From a virus, in the IMG/VR virus record IMGVR_UViG_3300046836_000343, positions 1-21,490 of that record: a stretch of 21,490 bases of DNA; one strand, written 5' to 3'. Position 1 is the first letter of the stretch. The number at the start of each line of letters is the position of its first letter. A program made the position numbers and the translations under genes. Under the pieces are notes generated by a model. It did not search any database, had not been told where the DNA came from, and was given only the letters and a program-made list of their open reading frames with translations. This document shows, piece by piece, positions 1 to 8,071 of this stretch.

Positions 1-2
1 CG

Positions 3-215
3 GGAACATCAAGTCCGCTCCTTGATGGGTTCGCCTATTTCAACAACGGCAACGGCTTCTACAATCTGTTCGGTAACAACTGGGACGCTTCCGGTCTGTC
101 TCCCGATTGGGCCGTTGATCTGGAGTTTGACGATGCCCCGGAACCCACATCCCTGGTGCTTCTTGGGACCGCGATCCTGGGTGGCGTATTCGCGTTCCGC
201 CGCAAGCTCACCTAA
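3..215 (+). CDS. PEP-CTERM sorting-domain protein, 3' end only
   Basis: The reading frame is open from the left edge (codons from position 3) to a TAA at 213-215, giving the last 70 residues of a larger protein. The end has the three parts of a PEP-CTERM sorting signal: the PEPTS motif after an acidic stretch (EFDDAPEPTS), a hydrophobic helix (LVLLGTAILGGVFAF) and a basic tail (RRKLT). In this family the tail is recognised by an exosortase, cut at the motif, and the protein is released or anchored at the cell surface of diderm bacteria. The upstream part is rich in Asn, Gly and aromatic residues (FAYFNNGNGFYNLFGNNW), as is usual for these secreted proteins. The gene converges on the phage fibre gene with only 52 bases between stop codons. 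It may be host flank or a phage-carried gene; the window does not decide which. Confidence 0.88.
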   Translation, partial: GTSSPLLDGFAYFNNGNGFYNLFGNNWDASGLSPDWAVDLEFDDAPEPTSLVLLGTAILGGVFAFRRKLT

Positions 216-241
216 AGCACCTACCCAATTTTTAATACCAC

Positions 242-269
242 GCCGCCGAGTAAAATCTGGCGGCTTTTT
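242..269 (+). terminator. Rho-independent terminator of the PEP-CTERM gene
   Basis: A perfect 6-bp stem GCCGCC (242-247) / GGCGGC (259-264) encloses an 11-base loop and is followed directly by TTTTT (265-269). It lies 26 bases after the stop of the plus-strand gene. Read on the minus strand, the same hairpin has no T run after it, so it serves mainly the plus-strand gene. The stop codon of the minus-strand fibre gene (268-270) sits inside the T tract. Confidence 0.75.
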
Positions 270-2640
270 AGTGTAGCGTCCACGACCCAGCCGGAATCCC
301 GGTGACTTCCCAGTGGGTGGTGTCCACGCCAAGCACGCAAATCTCATCTCCTGCTGATCCCAAGGAAATGATGTAGCCGTTGCTTACGGACAGCGTTCCA
401 GAAGCAATGATGAACTGGCCGATGCTGGTTTGTATCTTCAGCGTTCCAGTATCGGCTGCTGACCCGTTGTAGCTGTTGGCGAAGCAGTATTTGCGGCCAG
501 CCGCCGCGCCAGGGAGGTTGTACACAATCGCTGTCGCCGCAGTCGCGTTCTGGTTCAAGTGGTAGCTGGTCTGGTTTGTGGTTCCAACCGTGACCGGAGT
601 GGTCGTGTCAATAAGGACCGGAATCTGTCCGTCGATCTTCCCGGTAACACTCAGCGATAGGCCAGTGGCTGCCCCAATGACCGGAGCCGTGAAGGTTGGG
701 CTCGACTGGTTGCCTATTGGAACCCAAGCGCTACCGTTGTAGAAGCACCAAACCTCGATAGACCCGCCACCAGTCGCGCAGTCTCCAGTCATCGAATCGT
801 GAATCCAGTCGGTCTTGATATTTCCGCCAGCAGGCAAGCTGCCCTGCACGGTCGAGCCGAAGGTGAGAGTGTTCACACCAGAGATGGCCGAAGCCACGAT
901 GGACTGCGAAGAGAACGTGCGCGTGGTTAGATCGAGGACCGTATTGCCAACGCTACCAGCATTGAAGTCGTCTACCGGACTGCCCGAAGTGTTGCTGTAG
1001 AGCACGGTAATAAAGTTGTTCTGCGAAGTGTTATCGACAACCTTAAAGCTGTGTATGCACTGGCTGGCGTCAGAAGATGAGTACGTGTACTCGCTACGAC
1101 TAGAGAATGAGGTCAGCTTGATGAGGCTTGCGTATCCGCAGTTCGTACCAAGAAACGGAGCCTGCTCACCCCACAGGGTAACGGTGTTGCCATAGTTCCC
1201 CGAACTGCGACCCTTGTTTTCAAAAGCCGCTCCGGTCGGATAGGAGTCCGAGTAGTCGCCCACCAAGTTAAGGAACTTCGTTACGTTCACATCGGCACCA
1301 AGAACTGCCCACTGCCGCATGTTCTGGAAGTGAACGTTGTCAATGTCCGGAGCGCCGTAGCCGCAGAAATCAGAGAGCGTCGATCCCGCAACGCAACTGG
1401 TGTAGGTTGCTGAATCGGGGTTGCCGAAGAACGCGCCATCGTTCGATGGGCAAGCGTGGGTACTATCAGCGCAGTTCCCCCCTCCACCCTGTGCTGGCGT
1501 CAAGCCACGGAATACAACGTTATGCAAAACAGGCGTGGAACCCGTGAAGATGATGCCCTTCGTGCTGGCCACGTCCATCGACACGTACATATCACGCAAG
1601 CCGCACGTGCCGAACTGTAAGCACTGGATATGCCAGTTGCTCGTGGCAAAAGTGAAGTGCAATCCAGACTTCGGAGGCGGAAGGGCGGCATTCAAAATAC
1701 TGCTCGGGTTGCCCATTGCCTCAATAATCGTGTTTGCTGGCAACACTAAGTCGCATGTCATCAACTTGGTGAGATTTGCTCCGGAAAGCTGAATGATCCC
1801 CCCACCAGCAGCCTGAACCTTCGCCAGCAATCCAGTGCCCCCCGTATTAAACGCCGCGCAGGCATCCGTTGAATCGTCTGCCGGAACACCGTACTCGTCT
1901 GCGATAAAACGGTTGGGGCTGACTACGACCGGGGTTCCACTTGCTCCCATACCAACCAGTTGACCCTGCGTTCCAACTAAGCTCGCAACGGCTCCGGTCG
2001 TAGTGGTCACCCATATCAGCCCGGTACTGAATCCACCAGAGAGCTTCAGTCCGCCAGTGCCCGCACTGTGCAGGTCCAAGATGCCAAGCGCTCCCAACGT
2101 ATGCGTGTGCGTGCCGCTGTTGTAGGTGAGATCGGTATCGCCACACAGAACTCCGCTGCAATTGAACTGCATTTGAGTGTTTGATCCGGCAGCCGTTCCG
2201 CCCACGATGGTGAGGGTGTAGTTGGGATCGGACCCACTGAACGAACACCCCACGCAGTTCAGAACTCCAGAAGAACTCATGACCCCAACTGGCGACCCGT
2301 TGTTTTGGAACCCTAGACTGGTGATACCGCTCCCAGCGTTCAAGACCACTCCGTTGAACATTAGCTGGTCGCTCACGTTTACGCACAGTCCGAGGTTGCC
2401 GCTGTTGGCGTTGTTCTTCCATGCCAAGCAGTCGCTCGTAGACATGCGCACCACGCCAGTGGACGCCGGATTTGTAGACTCGCTCAGGATGTACCCCAAG
2501 ATCGCGTACGGCATGGTCTGGGGAGCCGTGAACACGTTCGGATAATCCGTGGCAGCATAGGTGTGGGTTTGCGCTACGCCAACGCTGGCGCATAGCAGAA
2601 CGAGTCCGAGGATCGCAATCTTGCCAAAATTCGGCACCAC
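268..2640 (-). CDS. Exported tail-fibre/spike-like protein with pectate-lyase-type beta-helix segment
   Basis: 790 residues from a GTG start at 2640, chosen because GAGG lies 8 bases upstream; a longer TTG start (2670) would overlap the previous gene. Residues 1-23 form a signal peptide: K7, a hydrophobic run I8-A18, and a GVA|Q cleavage site at 21-23. No lipobox is seen. The segment NVFTAPQT (35-42) and NSGTHTHTLGALGILDLHS (174-192) resemble phage fibre stalk repeats. Residues 244-310 (RFIADEYGVPADDSTD, then AGGGIIQLSG) match the opening of pectate-lyase-superfamily parallel beta-helices, as in tailspikes and polysaccharide depolymerases. The last ~100 residues look like a compact beta domain ending in THWEVTG. 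The mature part has 20 Cys, many closely paired. It is the last gene of the minus-strand block. A spike or depolymerase role is inferred; no catalytic residues could be assigned. Confidence 0.8.
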   Translation of the reverse strand: MVPNFGKIAILGLVLLCASVGVAQTHTYAATDYPNVFTAPQTMPYAILGYILSESTNPASTGVVRMSTSDCLAWKNNANSGNLGLCVNVSDQLMFNGVVLNAGSGITSLGFQNNGSPVGVMSSSGVLNCVGCSFSGSDPNYTLTIVGGTAAGSNTQMQFNCSGVLCGDTDLTYNSGTHTHTLGALGILDLHSAGTGGLKLSGGFSTGLIWVTTTTGAVASLVGTQGQLVGMGASGTPVVVSPNRFIADEYGVPADDSTDACAAFNTGGTGLLAKVQAAGGGIIQLSGANLTKLMTCDLVLPANTIIEAMGNPSSILNAALPPPKSGLHFTFATSNWHIQCLQFGTCGLRDMYVSMDVASTKGIIFTGSTPVLHNVVFRGLTPAQGGGGNCADSTHACPSNDGAFFGNPDSATYTSCVAGSTLSDFCGYGAPDIDNVHFQNMRQWAVLGADVNVTKFLNLVGDYSDSYPTGAAFENKGRSSGNYGNTVTLWGEQAPFLGTNCGYASLIKLTSFSSRSEYTYSSSDASQCIHSFKVVDNTSQNNFITVLYSNTSGSPVDDFNAGSVGNTVLDLTTRTFSSQSIVASAISGVNTLTFGSTVQGSLPAGGNIKTDWIHDSMTGDCATGGGSIEVWCFYNGSAWVPIGNQSSPTFTAPVIGAATGLSLSVTGKIDGQIPVLIDTTTPVTVGTTNQTSYHLNQNATAATAIVYNLPGAAAGRKYCFANSYNGSAADTGTLKIQTSIGQFIIASGTLSVSNGYIISLGSAGDEICVLGVDTTHWEVTGIPAGSWTLH

Positions 2641-2659
2641 GTCTAATACCTCATCCTCT

Positions 2660-5119
2660 CTAATTCGCAACGGAAATCCCGCCGTTAGGCGGAATCACTT
2701 CACAGCATCCGACCGTTAAGCTATCTCCGCCCGCATGAAACAACGCTGGGTTTGTCGGCGCGAAGCCGAAAAGCAAATAGTTCTCAATGTCTTTTGCGAT
2801 AGTCGATGTCACCCACGCTGGAGGCGTCACAGTATTCCCGCTCACGTCGAAACCGTACAACTGAATTGCCGACTGCCCGAGGTTATAGGGCGCGGTAACG
2901 AACGTGAAGTGGTCGCCCGATGTAGTCCCAGTCAGTGCGCTGAAACTGATCGAGGTTGTCGTGTGCGAAGTGACGACTGCTGACCCTCGGAAGGTATTGA
3001 AGTCCGAGGAATAGACGGCTACCACGTCGGTGTTGTCCACGATACCCAGAGTGCTGAAGTTCACGTTTGTATCGTTGATCGTGGTCGTGCTGGTGCCGCT
3101 GGTGGCGACGTAATCTCCGCCCTGGCTGGCGCAGTTGATCGTGCTTGCTGCCTGTATCTTCCACCACGAGCAAACCGTTCGCGTCGAGTCCTGAAAGAAC
3201 GGATTGATGTGCTGGTCGTGCGTGCCCCAGTCCGTACCATACGTGCCGCCCGACGAGAAGTAGGCAGGGCGTACCTCTACCGTGTCTCCCCCTACATAGG
3301 TAGGGATAGCCCCAGTAAGCACGATGGCGTTGGCATTGGTGACGCTTTGAACTATGGCGTACGTGTTCGGGCTCTGCGTGACATCGACAATGTAATCCTT
3401 CGCTGCCGCGTTGGTGCCACAGCCAGTGCAGGCTACATTGACTCCGCCCGTGATCGTGACTGTTCCAGTAAAGGTCTTGGATGCTGTAGTTGGAACCGCT
3501 ACCCAACTCGGTGTGGCCCCGAGATTAACCTGAATCTGAGATGTCTTGGCCGCTCCGGCTCCGGGGTCGCCTGATCCCGGCATCTGCCAGAAGAAGTTCC
3601 AGTCGGTATTCGAGCTAGTCGCGGTCTGGCGAAACGTTGATCTGTAGGCAGACGACGAATGAATACCATCGTTGCCAGCAAGGCTCGTACCCTGTAAGGC
3701 CGAAGGAAGTACAAACAGGCTGTTGGCTTGCTTTAAGAACCCTCCGGCGTAGCAGTTAAGCTCGCAGATCGACCCGCCGAAATCGTTAAACATTGTGTCG
3801 TGCGTGATCGTGACCGTCTCGACCGATGCCGCATTAAGGGTGAAAAGTGTCCCGCTGGCGTTGATGTGAAGATCGTTGGTCGCAGTGTAAACTCCGCCAT
3901 CTTGGTAATCATCGCCAGCGTCGGAGGCGCGATAGCCATCTCCGTCAAAGACCATGTGGGTGTACGTGTTCGCCGTGGTGCCGCAAGTGTTGTTGGTAGC
4001 GACAATGTGGTGCTGGTTGGAAGTGTGATTCAGCATCACCCAATCAGAGAAAACATCAGCGCATGTTTTGGACGCCGAGAGCGCACTTGCACTGGTTGTG
4101 CCGGGGGCATTGATGCGGTCTACCACGTTGAGCACGTTCTGAAGCCCATTGCCCGTGCGTCCCGGAAACCGCATGAATACGTTGTAACCGATAAGACCCG
4201 GATGCGTACTGTCTCCACCTGTCATCCCGGTAACGTTCATATTGAGCTGATACTCATGAGACGAGGGATAGCCAGAAGCCGTGACGCGGAATGTGCGATT
4301 GCCGCTGGTGGTGGTGCTATTGCTAACTTCTAGACATTCGAACGGGTTTCCTCCGGCGCTCTGATCCTGGCAGCGCGTGAACGAGACGCCATCGAATGTA
4401 TCGGCCAGGGTGCCGCTGTTCCAGCCCATTAAAACTACGCCGTCGTTGTCGAACAGCGAATTGCCCTTCGCAATAAATCCGACAGTTGTCGGTGTTTGCC
4501 CATCATTGAAATTGATGGCCGGGAGAGCTGCCGCCCCATAGTTCGTTACCGCCCCACGAACCTGCGTCCAACCGGGAATCTGCCCGCTGAAGGCAGCGCC
4601 GTGGTTGATCGTGCAGGTGCTGGAAGAACCCTTAGCGCAGTTCAGGATACCCAGCGTTCCGGTTGTGGTGGTACACGTTGATTCGGCACAAATCTGCACG
4701 ACCGGCGATCCGCCGCCTTCGGTGTCGATGACATAGGCACGGGAATCTCCCGCGCCAGCCGGATCAAGCAAAAATGTTCCGCCATAGATGTCGAGTGCGC
4801 CTTTCATGGCTACACCACCACGCATTGTGAATGTCGCGCCTGCCAGCACTTTGAGCGTTCCGCCAGCGGCAATGGTGATGTCAGTACTTCCCGCGCCAGC
4901 AGCAGACGTGCCTAGATTGCAGGACTGTCCGGCCTCGCACTGCATTACGCAGGCGCTCTGGATGCTAGTGATCGTGTCGCCGAAGGTAGGCGTGCCGTTC
5001 GGTGTCCAGTCCGTCGAGGTATGCCAGTTGCGCGTTCCGGTTCCCGAGCATGAAGTAAATGTCGTGGCAGATGCAAACACCGGCAGCAGGAGAACGCACA
5101 GGAATAGTAGTTTCTTCAT
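2660..5119 (-). CDS. Exported beta-solenoid-like structural protein
   Basis: 819 residues, ATG at 5119 with an excellent ribosome site (AGGAGG, 5 bases before the ATG) that overlaps the stop of the upstream gene. The N-terminus MKKLLFLCVLLLPVFASA is a textbook Sec signal peptide with KK, a hydrophobic core and an ASA|T cleavage site after residue 18. The mature protein is Gly/Thr/Ser/Asn-rich with short repeating hydrophobic strands (for example GGTLKVLAGATFTMRGG). This is what a right-handed beta-helix or phage fibre looks like. It has 20 mature Cys, often as close pairs such as CELNC, CTGC and CAESTC, and ends VGCCEVIPP. No enzyme motif is recognised. It sits between two other signal-peptide proteins at the end of the structural operon, so a host-interaction or surface role is inferred. 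The exact family is unknown to me. Confidence 0.75.
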   Translation of the reverse strand: MKKLLFLCVLLLPVFASATTFTSCSGTGTRNWHTSTDWTPNGTPTFGDTITSIQSACVMQCEAGQSCNLGTSAAGAGSTDITIAAGGTLKVLAGATFTMRGGVAMKGALDIYGGTFLLDPAGAGDSRAYVIDTEGGGSPVVQICAESTCTTTTGTLGILNCAKGSSSTCTINHGAAFSGQIPGWTQVRGAVTNYGAAALPAINFNDGQTPTTVGFIAKGNSLFDNDGVVLMGWNSGTLADTFDGVSFTRCQDQSAGGNPFECLEVSNSTTTSGNRTFRVTASGYPSSHEYQLNMNVTGMTGGDSTHPGLIGYNVFMRFPGRTGNGLQNVLNVVDRINAPGTTSASALSASKTCADVFSDWVMLNHTSNQHHIVATNNTCGTTANTYTHMVFDGDGYRASDAGDDYQDGGVYTATNDLHINASGTLFTLNAASVETVTITHDTMFNDFGGSICELNCYAGGFLKQANSLFVLPSALQGTSLAGNDGIHSSSAYRSTFRQTATSSNTDWNFFWQMPGSGDPGAGAAKTSQIQVNLGATPSWVAVPTTASKTFTGTVTITGGVNVACTGCGTNAAAKDYIVDVTQSPNTYAIVQSVTNANAIVLTGAIPTYVGGDTVEVRPAYFSSGGTYGTDWGTHDQHINPFFQDSTRTVCSWWKIQAASTINCASQGGDYVATSGTSTTTINDTNVNFSTLGIVDNTDVVAVYSSDFNTFRGSAVVTSHTTTSISFSALTGTTSGDHFTFVTAPYNLGQSAIQLYGFDVSGNTVTPPAWVTSTIAKDIENYLLFGFAPTNPALFHAGGDSLTVGCCEVIPPNGGISVAN

Positions 5120-5128
5120 GGTGTCCTC

Positions 5129-5815
5129 CTAGTTGAACGTGTAGTTGACCTGCGCGAATAGCACCGCACTGGTCCCGTCTGCCGTCCCGTCTGCCGTGGT
5201 TTGGATTATGTCGCCAATGGCCAGGGAGGTTGCGGAGAGCGTTCCGCAGGTCACCGAGACGCCGCCGATGGTGATAGCTGTTCCGCCAGCGTTGACGCAC
5301 GCCACGTTTAGACCGCTGACCGATGCCGGGGTAATGGTTGCGGAAAGCGCAGTACATACCCCACCATTGAGATCGCAGAAGCGTATCGTGCTGGCTCCAG
5401 CGTCCGCCAGGACGATGATTTCCTTAACCGTCGCTGCCGCTGCAATTTCGCACAGATCGCCCTGGGAGCGAAGCTGGGCATTCACGAGTACCGGACCAGC
5501 GTTGTAACCCGCTCGGAACGGACAGCGCTGTATCAAGCCTCCGCCACCTGTACCACCAGCGGCGTGAACCCATACACTGCCGGTGTACTGACAGGTCACC
5601 AACGTAGAGCCGCTGCCCGCCGTACAGTCCGCTGAGTTAGTGCCGTCCGACACGGTGGCCAGCGTCCCAGCTTTTTGCCCGGTAGGAAGCGTTGCAACCG
5701 TGTAGGCTCCACCAGAAATAGCGAGCTTCGGATTGAACCCAGTTGACGGACCAATGTCCTGCCCGTAAAGCGCGAGCGGAAGAAAGACCAGGAACGCAAG
5801 TACTCGCTTCGTCAC
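5129..5815 (-). CDS. Exported fibre-like protein, Cys-rich
   Basis: 228 residues from a GTG start; AAGGGGGA lies about 8 bases upstream and directly follows the stop of the previous gene. The N-terminus MTKRVLAFLVFLPLALYGQ has KR, a hydrophobic core and a probable cleavage around Y17-G18|Q19, so it is a likely signal peptide. Residues ~37-85 (YTVATLPTGQKAGTLATVSD, later TCQYTGSVWVHAAGG) resemble the short 'YTVATLP..GQ.A.VSDG' modules found in phage fibre and receptor-binding proteins. The mature part holds 8 Cys in 210 residues. It is first of three consecutive exported fibre-type genes (with 5119-2660 and 2640-268). Function is inferred as fibre or surface protein; no catalytic motif is visible. 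Confidence 0.72.
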   Translation of the reverse strand: MTKRVLAFLVFLPLALYGQDIGPSTGFNPKLAISGGAYTVATLPTGQKAGTLATVSDGTNSADCTAGSGSTLVTCQYTGSVWVHAAGGTGGGGLIQRCPFRAGYNAGPVLVNAQLRSQGDLCEIAAAATVKEIIVLADAGASTIRFCDLNGGVCTALSATITPASVSGLNVACVNAGGTAITIGGVSVTCGTLSATSLAIGDIIQTTADGTADGTSAVLFAQVNYTFN

Positions 5816-5828
5816 GAAAATTTCCCCC

Positions 5829-6401
5829 TTAAAGAAGAGTTAGCGATGGCAAAATTTTGTCGCTAGTGGTTCCGTCGAACCAGTAGCTGTCGCTCGTTAG
5901 CCCTGGCGTGCTTCCGTACATTGGATCGGCAAAGTTGAACGGCTGAATGCCGCTCGACGTAAACTCCAGAATCGCAATCACGCCAACCCCGGTAGCCTTC
6001 ACCATAGTGGCTGAATTGCCGATGTAAATCTTGCCCGCATTGCCCTCGTTGCATTGCACAAAAAAACTGACGCAAGGAATTGCGAGTTGGACGAAGACAG
6101 TCGCAGCGTGTGAGAACTGCAATCCGAATCCATCTTGGCTTCGCACACGCAAGACAGTTCCGCTAACAACTTTCTGAATCAGCAATCGCTCTGGGTTAGC
6201 GCCAGCGGGATCGAGAATGATGTTGTCGCCATTCTTAAACCCACACCCTGGAATCAACGAGAACGCCCCAACCGTAAGATCGAAGTAGTTGCCACCCAGC
6301 AATGGGTTTGCGGCCACCGCTGTAGTCAGAGTGGTTCCGAATACCGGCTGCGGCGTTCCACCTGCCGCGAGCGTTACAAACCCCCATGTGCGCTTTCCCA
6401 T
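5829..6401 (-). CDS. Putative virion structural protein
   Basis: 190 residues, ATG at 6401 overlapping the previous stop in a TAATG junction, so translation is probably coupled. There is no signal peptide or membrane segment. The composition (Gly/Thr/Val/Phe with many short hydrophobic strands, e.g. GKIYIGNSATMVKATGVGVI) is typical of small beta-rich phage tail or head-surface proteins. Only three Cys are present, unlike the three exported proteins that follow. I do not recognise a specific family. Position, between the connector group and the fibre genes, suggests a tail or baseplate-like component. Confidence 0.7.
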   Translation of the reverse strand: MGKRTWGFVTLAAGGTPQPVFGTTLTTAVAANPLLGGNYFDLTVGAFSLIPGCGFKNGDNIILDPAGANPERLLIQKVVSGTVLRVRSQDGFGLQFSHAATVFVQLAIPCVSFFVQCNEGNAGKIYIGNSATMVKATGVGVIAILEFTSSGIQPFNFADPMYGSTPGLTSDSYWFDGTTSDKILPSLTLL

Positions 6402-6592
6402 TACTCGCCTCGCTTCCCGTTCGTGTTGGACTTAAACATGAACGTCGCGTCTCCGTCTCCACACCCGTCCGCATCCGGCATAGGGAACGACGGGAAGTCG
6501 AGCACGCTCCCTGGCTTCGCCGTGCTTGGGTAAGGCTCGCGTGGGTACTTCGGTTGCTGCGGAATGCACTCTTTCTGCTTCTTGCCTGCCAT
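6401..6592 (-). CDS. Small phage protein, unknown function
   Basis: 63 residues beginning MAGKKQKECIPQQPKYP, with the start at 6592 two bases after the upstream TAA and AGGG 5 bases before the ATG. The stop overlaps the next start (TAATG at 6401). It has a Lys-rich N-terminus, a Pro/Tyr-rich middle (PKYPREPYPSTAKPG), an acidic Gly-rich stretch (DADGCGDGD) and a basic end (KSNTNGKRGE). No family is recognised. It belongs to the coupled cluster between the basic proteins and the fibre genes. A longer frame exists upstream but would sit on the neighbouring gene. Confidence 0.68.
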   Translation of the reverse strand: MAGKKQKECIPQQPKYPREPYPSTAKPGSVLDFPSFPMPDADGCGDGDATFMFKSNTNGKRGE

Positions 6593-6594
6593 TG

Positions 6595-6864
6595 TTACCC
6601 TCTCTGGAGATTGTTGTGGTCGTAGTTGTAGGGCGCACTCGCTACGCCGTAAGCATTCTCTAGCTTGCGAAGCTGCCGCAAGCTCTGTACCTGGATCGGA
6701 GTGCCCTTGCCGTCGATGTGAGTCGAAACAAACGACTCGAAACCTTTCGCGGTATCGCGGTAGGCGGATGAATTGTGAAACTCGCACACCCACCCGTCGC
6801 CCTTTTGGACGAACCGTCCGCCCTCAGTCTTGCAGCCCTCAACCTTGCAATGGCTTCGCTCCAT
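6595..6864 (-). CDS. Small putative zinc-finger phage protein
   Basis: 89 residues from the ATG at 6864, which overlaps the connector stop in a TAATG junction; an ATG six bases further upstream is possible but lies inside the connector gene. The N-terminal third carries C6-x4-C11-x15-C27-x2-H30 (HCKVEGCKTEGGRFV then WVCEFH), a spacing compatible with one structural zinc site. The rest is a mixed helix-like region (QVQSLRQLRKLENAYG) with a polar tail. No named family is recognised. It lies between the connector candidate and the tail-end genes, so a virion or assembly role is possible but unproven. Confidence 0.68.
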   Translation of the reverse strand: MERSHCKVEGCKTEGGRFVQKGDGWVCEFHNSSAYRDTAKGFESFVSTHIDGKGTPIQVQSLRQLRKLENAYGVASAPYNYDHNNLQRG

Positions 6865-7856
6865 TACCATCCATCTCCCACGTCGTGTGATTGTTCATAC
6901 TGTGAACCGAACTGCGCCATTGGCCAGTTGTTGTAATCCCACTGCAAATCTTGCTGCCACTGGGTGTTGTCCATACCCTTCATCTTGTTGATCTCGACCG
7001 TGGCAAGGTTCTGGAAAATCTGGGAGGTCTCCGGGTTGTAGTACGGATTACCCTTGCCGCCGAACAGCAGAGCTTTCGCAACTCCCAGGTTCACCAAGAT
7101 GTCCGTCCGCAAGAACGACACTGGGTACGAATCATCGGCCTGCATGTCGGGAGGCTGAATAATCGCCAGATAGGGAAACGACTGCTGGAACGTCGGAGCC
7201 GGGTAAAGCTCCCACAACGGTGACCCGTCCGGACTCATCGCGTAGCTGGCAATCAGCCACGTCCATCCCATCTGCGTGCGCCACGTGTCGAAGCGATTCA
7301 GTGCTGCCTGCGTCATATTCGTAATCAACTGGTAGCCCTGTTGCTGGTTCACCATTTGATACACGCGCTTCACGTTGTTCCCCAGACTGACAATGCTCTG
7401 GAAAATCTGGTAGCCGATGCCGGTGTAAGTTGGACCACCCCAGTTCAGGTCCAAGGTGAACTGCCCTGCACCTTGCACGCTCTGAATTGTATAAATAGGT
7501 TGCGAGAACCCAATGCGGAACTGCCGCCCGATCATCGCATTGGTGAACATCGTTCCGGAGCCGGTGACAATCGGACTGCCGGTAATGACGGTGACCTGCC
7601 CTGCGCTGTAGTTCTGCGGCACCGTGACCAAGCCCTTCACGAGAAGTCCGTACCAGTTCCGCTCGTCAATCAGCGAACGGTACGCGGTCTGCACCCAGCG
7701 CTTCAGCATCATTGGCGGGACAGTCGGATTCCACTGTCCGATCTCTCCGCAGATTTGCCGGAACGTGAGTTGCGTTGTCGCAGGCTTCGACTGCAGGGTG
7801 ACCTGCTGGCCGACGCCGTACTCGAACGCAGGACCGCTTGGGGGAGGGGCGGGCAT
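6864..7856 (-). CDS. Head-tail connector / adaptor-type protein
   Basis: 330 residues, ATG at 7856 in a TAATG junction with the upstream gene. Residues ~28-75 (LTFRQICGEIGQWNP, then LKRWVQTAYRSLIDERNW) form an alpha-helical opening with the R-x-L-x-D-E-R-x-W pattern seen in phage adaptor proteins. A later segment (SPDGSPLWELYPAPT, then YLAIIQPPDMQADDSYP) resembles the 'LWPxP...Y...RRPP' part of gp11-like or head-completion adaptors of short-tailed and siphophages. Such proteins form the ring below the portal and bind the tail. Only one Cys is present. The call rests on remembered family features and on being the only mid-sized virion-like gene between capsid and fibre genes. It could instead be another tail protein. 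Confidence 0.6.
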   Translation of the reverse strand: MPAPPPSGPAFEYGVGQQVTLQSKPATTQLTFRQICGEIGQWNPTVPPMMLKRWVQTAYRSLIDERNWYGLLVKGLVTVPQNYSAGQVTVITGSPIVTGSGTMFTNAMIGRQFRIGFSQPIYTIQSVQGAGQFTLDLNWGGPTYTGIGYQIFQSIVSLGNNVKRVYQMVNQQQGYQLITNMTQAALNRFDTWRTQMGWTWLIASYAMSPDGSPLWELYPAPTFQQSFPYLAIIQPPDMQADDSYPVSFLRTDILVNLGVAKALLFGGKGNPYYNPETSQIFQNLATVEINKMKGMDNTQWQQDLQWDYNNWPMAQFGSQYEQSHDVGDGW

Positions 7857-8071
7857 TAGTCGCGACCACTTCCTGACTTACGCGTACGCTGTGCGCCACT
7901 GGGACGCGCTGGGCCAATCGCTGTGGACGGCCTGCGATCTCTGCCGCCTCCGCCGCCACGGCTCGCTAATGCTCCGACTGCAGCGCCCGCCATCGCGCCC
8001 TGGAAGCGCTTGTCCTTAGCGACCTTCGCCGCGCCCTTGCCGACTTTTCGTCCGAAGTCCTTGAGTCCCAT
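7856..8071 (-). CDS. Small basic Gly-rich protein with RKSGSGRD tail
   Basis: 71 residues from ATG 8071, preceded by GGAGG at 6 bases and overlapping the previous stop (TAATG). The first 35 residues contain a Lys-rich amphipathic stretch (GLKDFGRKVGKGAAKVAKDK) followed by a small-residue helix (AMAGAAVGALA). Then come GGGGG and an Arg-rich tail ending QRTRKSGSGRD. A longer frame to 8242 exists but overlaps two other genes and lacks their ribosome-site logic. The strongly basic character suggests nucleic-acid binding or packaging with DNA. The C-terminal tail is shared with its neighbours. The family is unknown. Confidence 0.7.
   Translation of the reverse strand: MGLKDFGRKVGKGAAKVAKDKRFQGAMAGAAVGALASRGGGGGRDRRPSTAIGPARPSGAQRTRKSGSGRD

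Noticed and set aside
108-210. Treating the hydrophobic C-terminus of the plus-strand fragment as an ordinary transmembrane anchor
   Set aside because: The PEP motif, helix and RRK tail in the right order at the very C-terminus fit a PEP-CTERM signal better.
215-300. Left attachment site made of a copy of the tRNA 3' end
   Set aside because: No stretch resembling the tRNA T arm or CCA end (21450-21477) occurs near the PEP-CTERM/fibre junction.
2641-2670. Longer TTG start for the last fibre gene (10 extra residues)
   Set aside because: It overlaps the previous gene, lacks a ribosome site and puts a charged segment before the signal peptide; the GTG at 2640 has GAGG at 8 bases.
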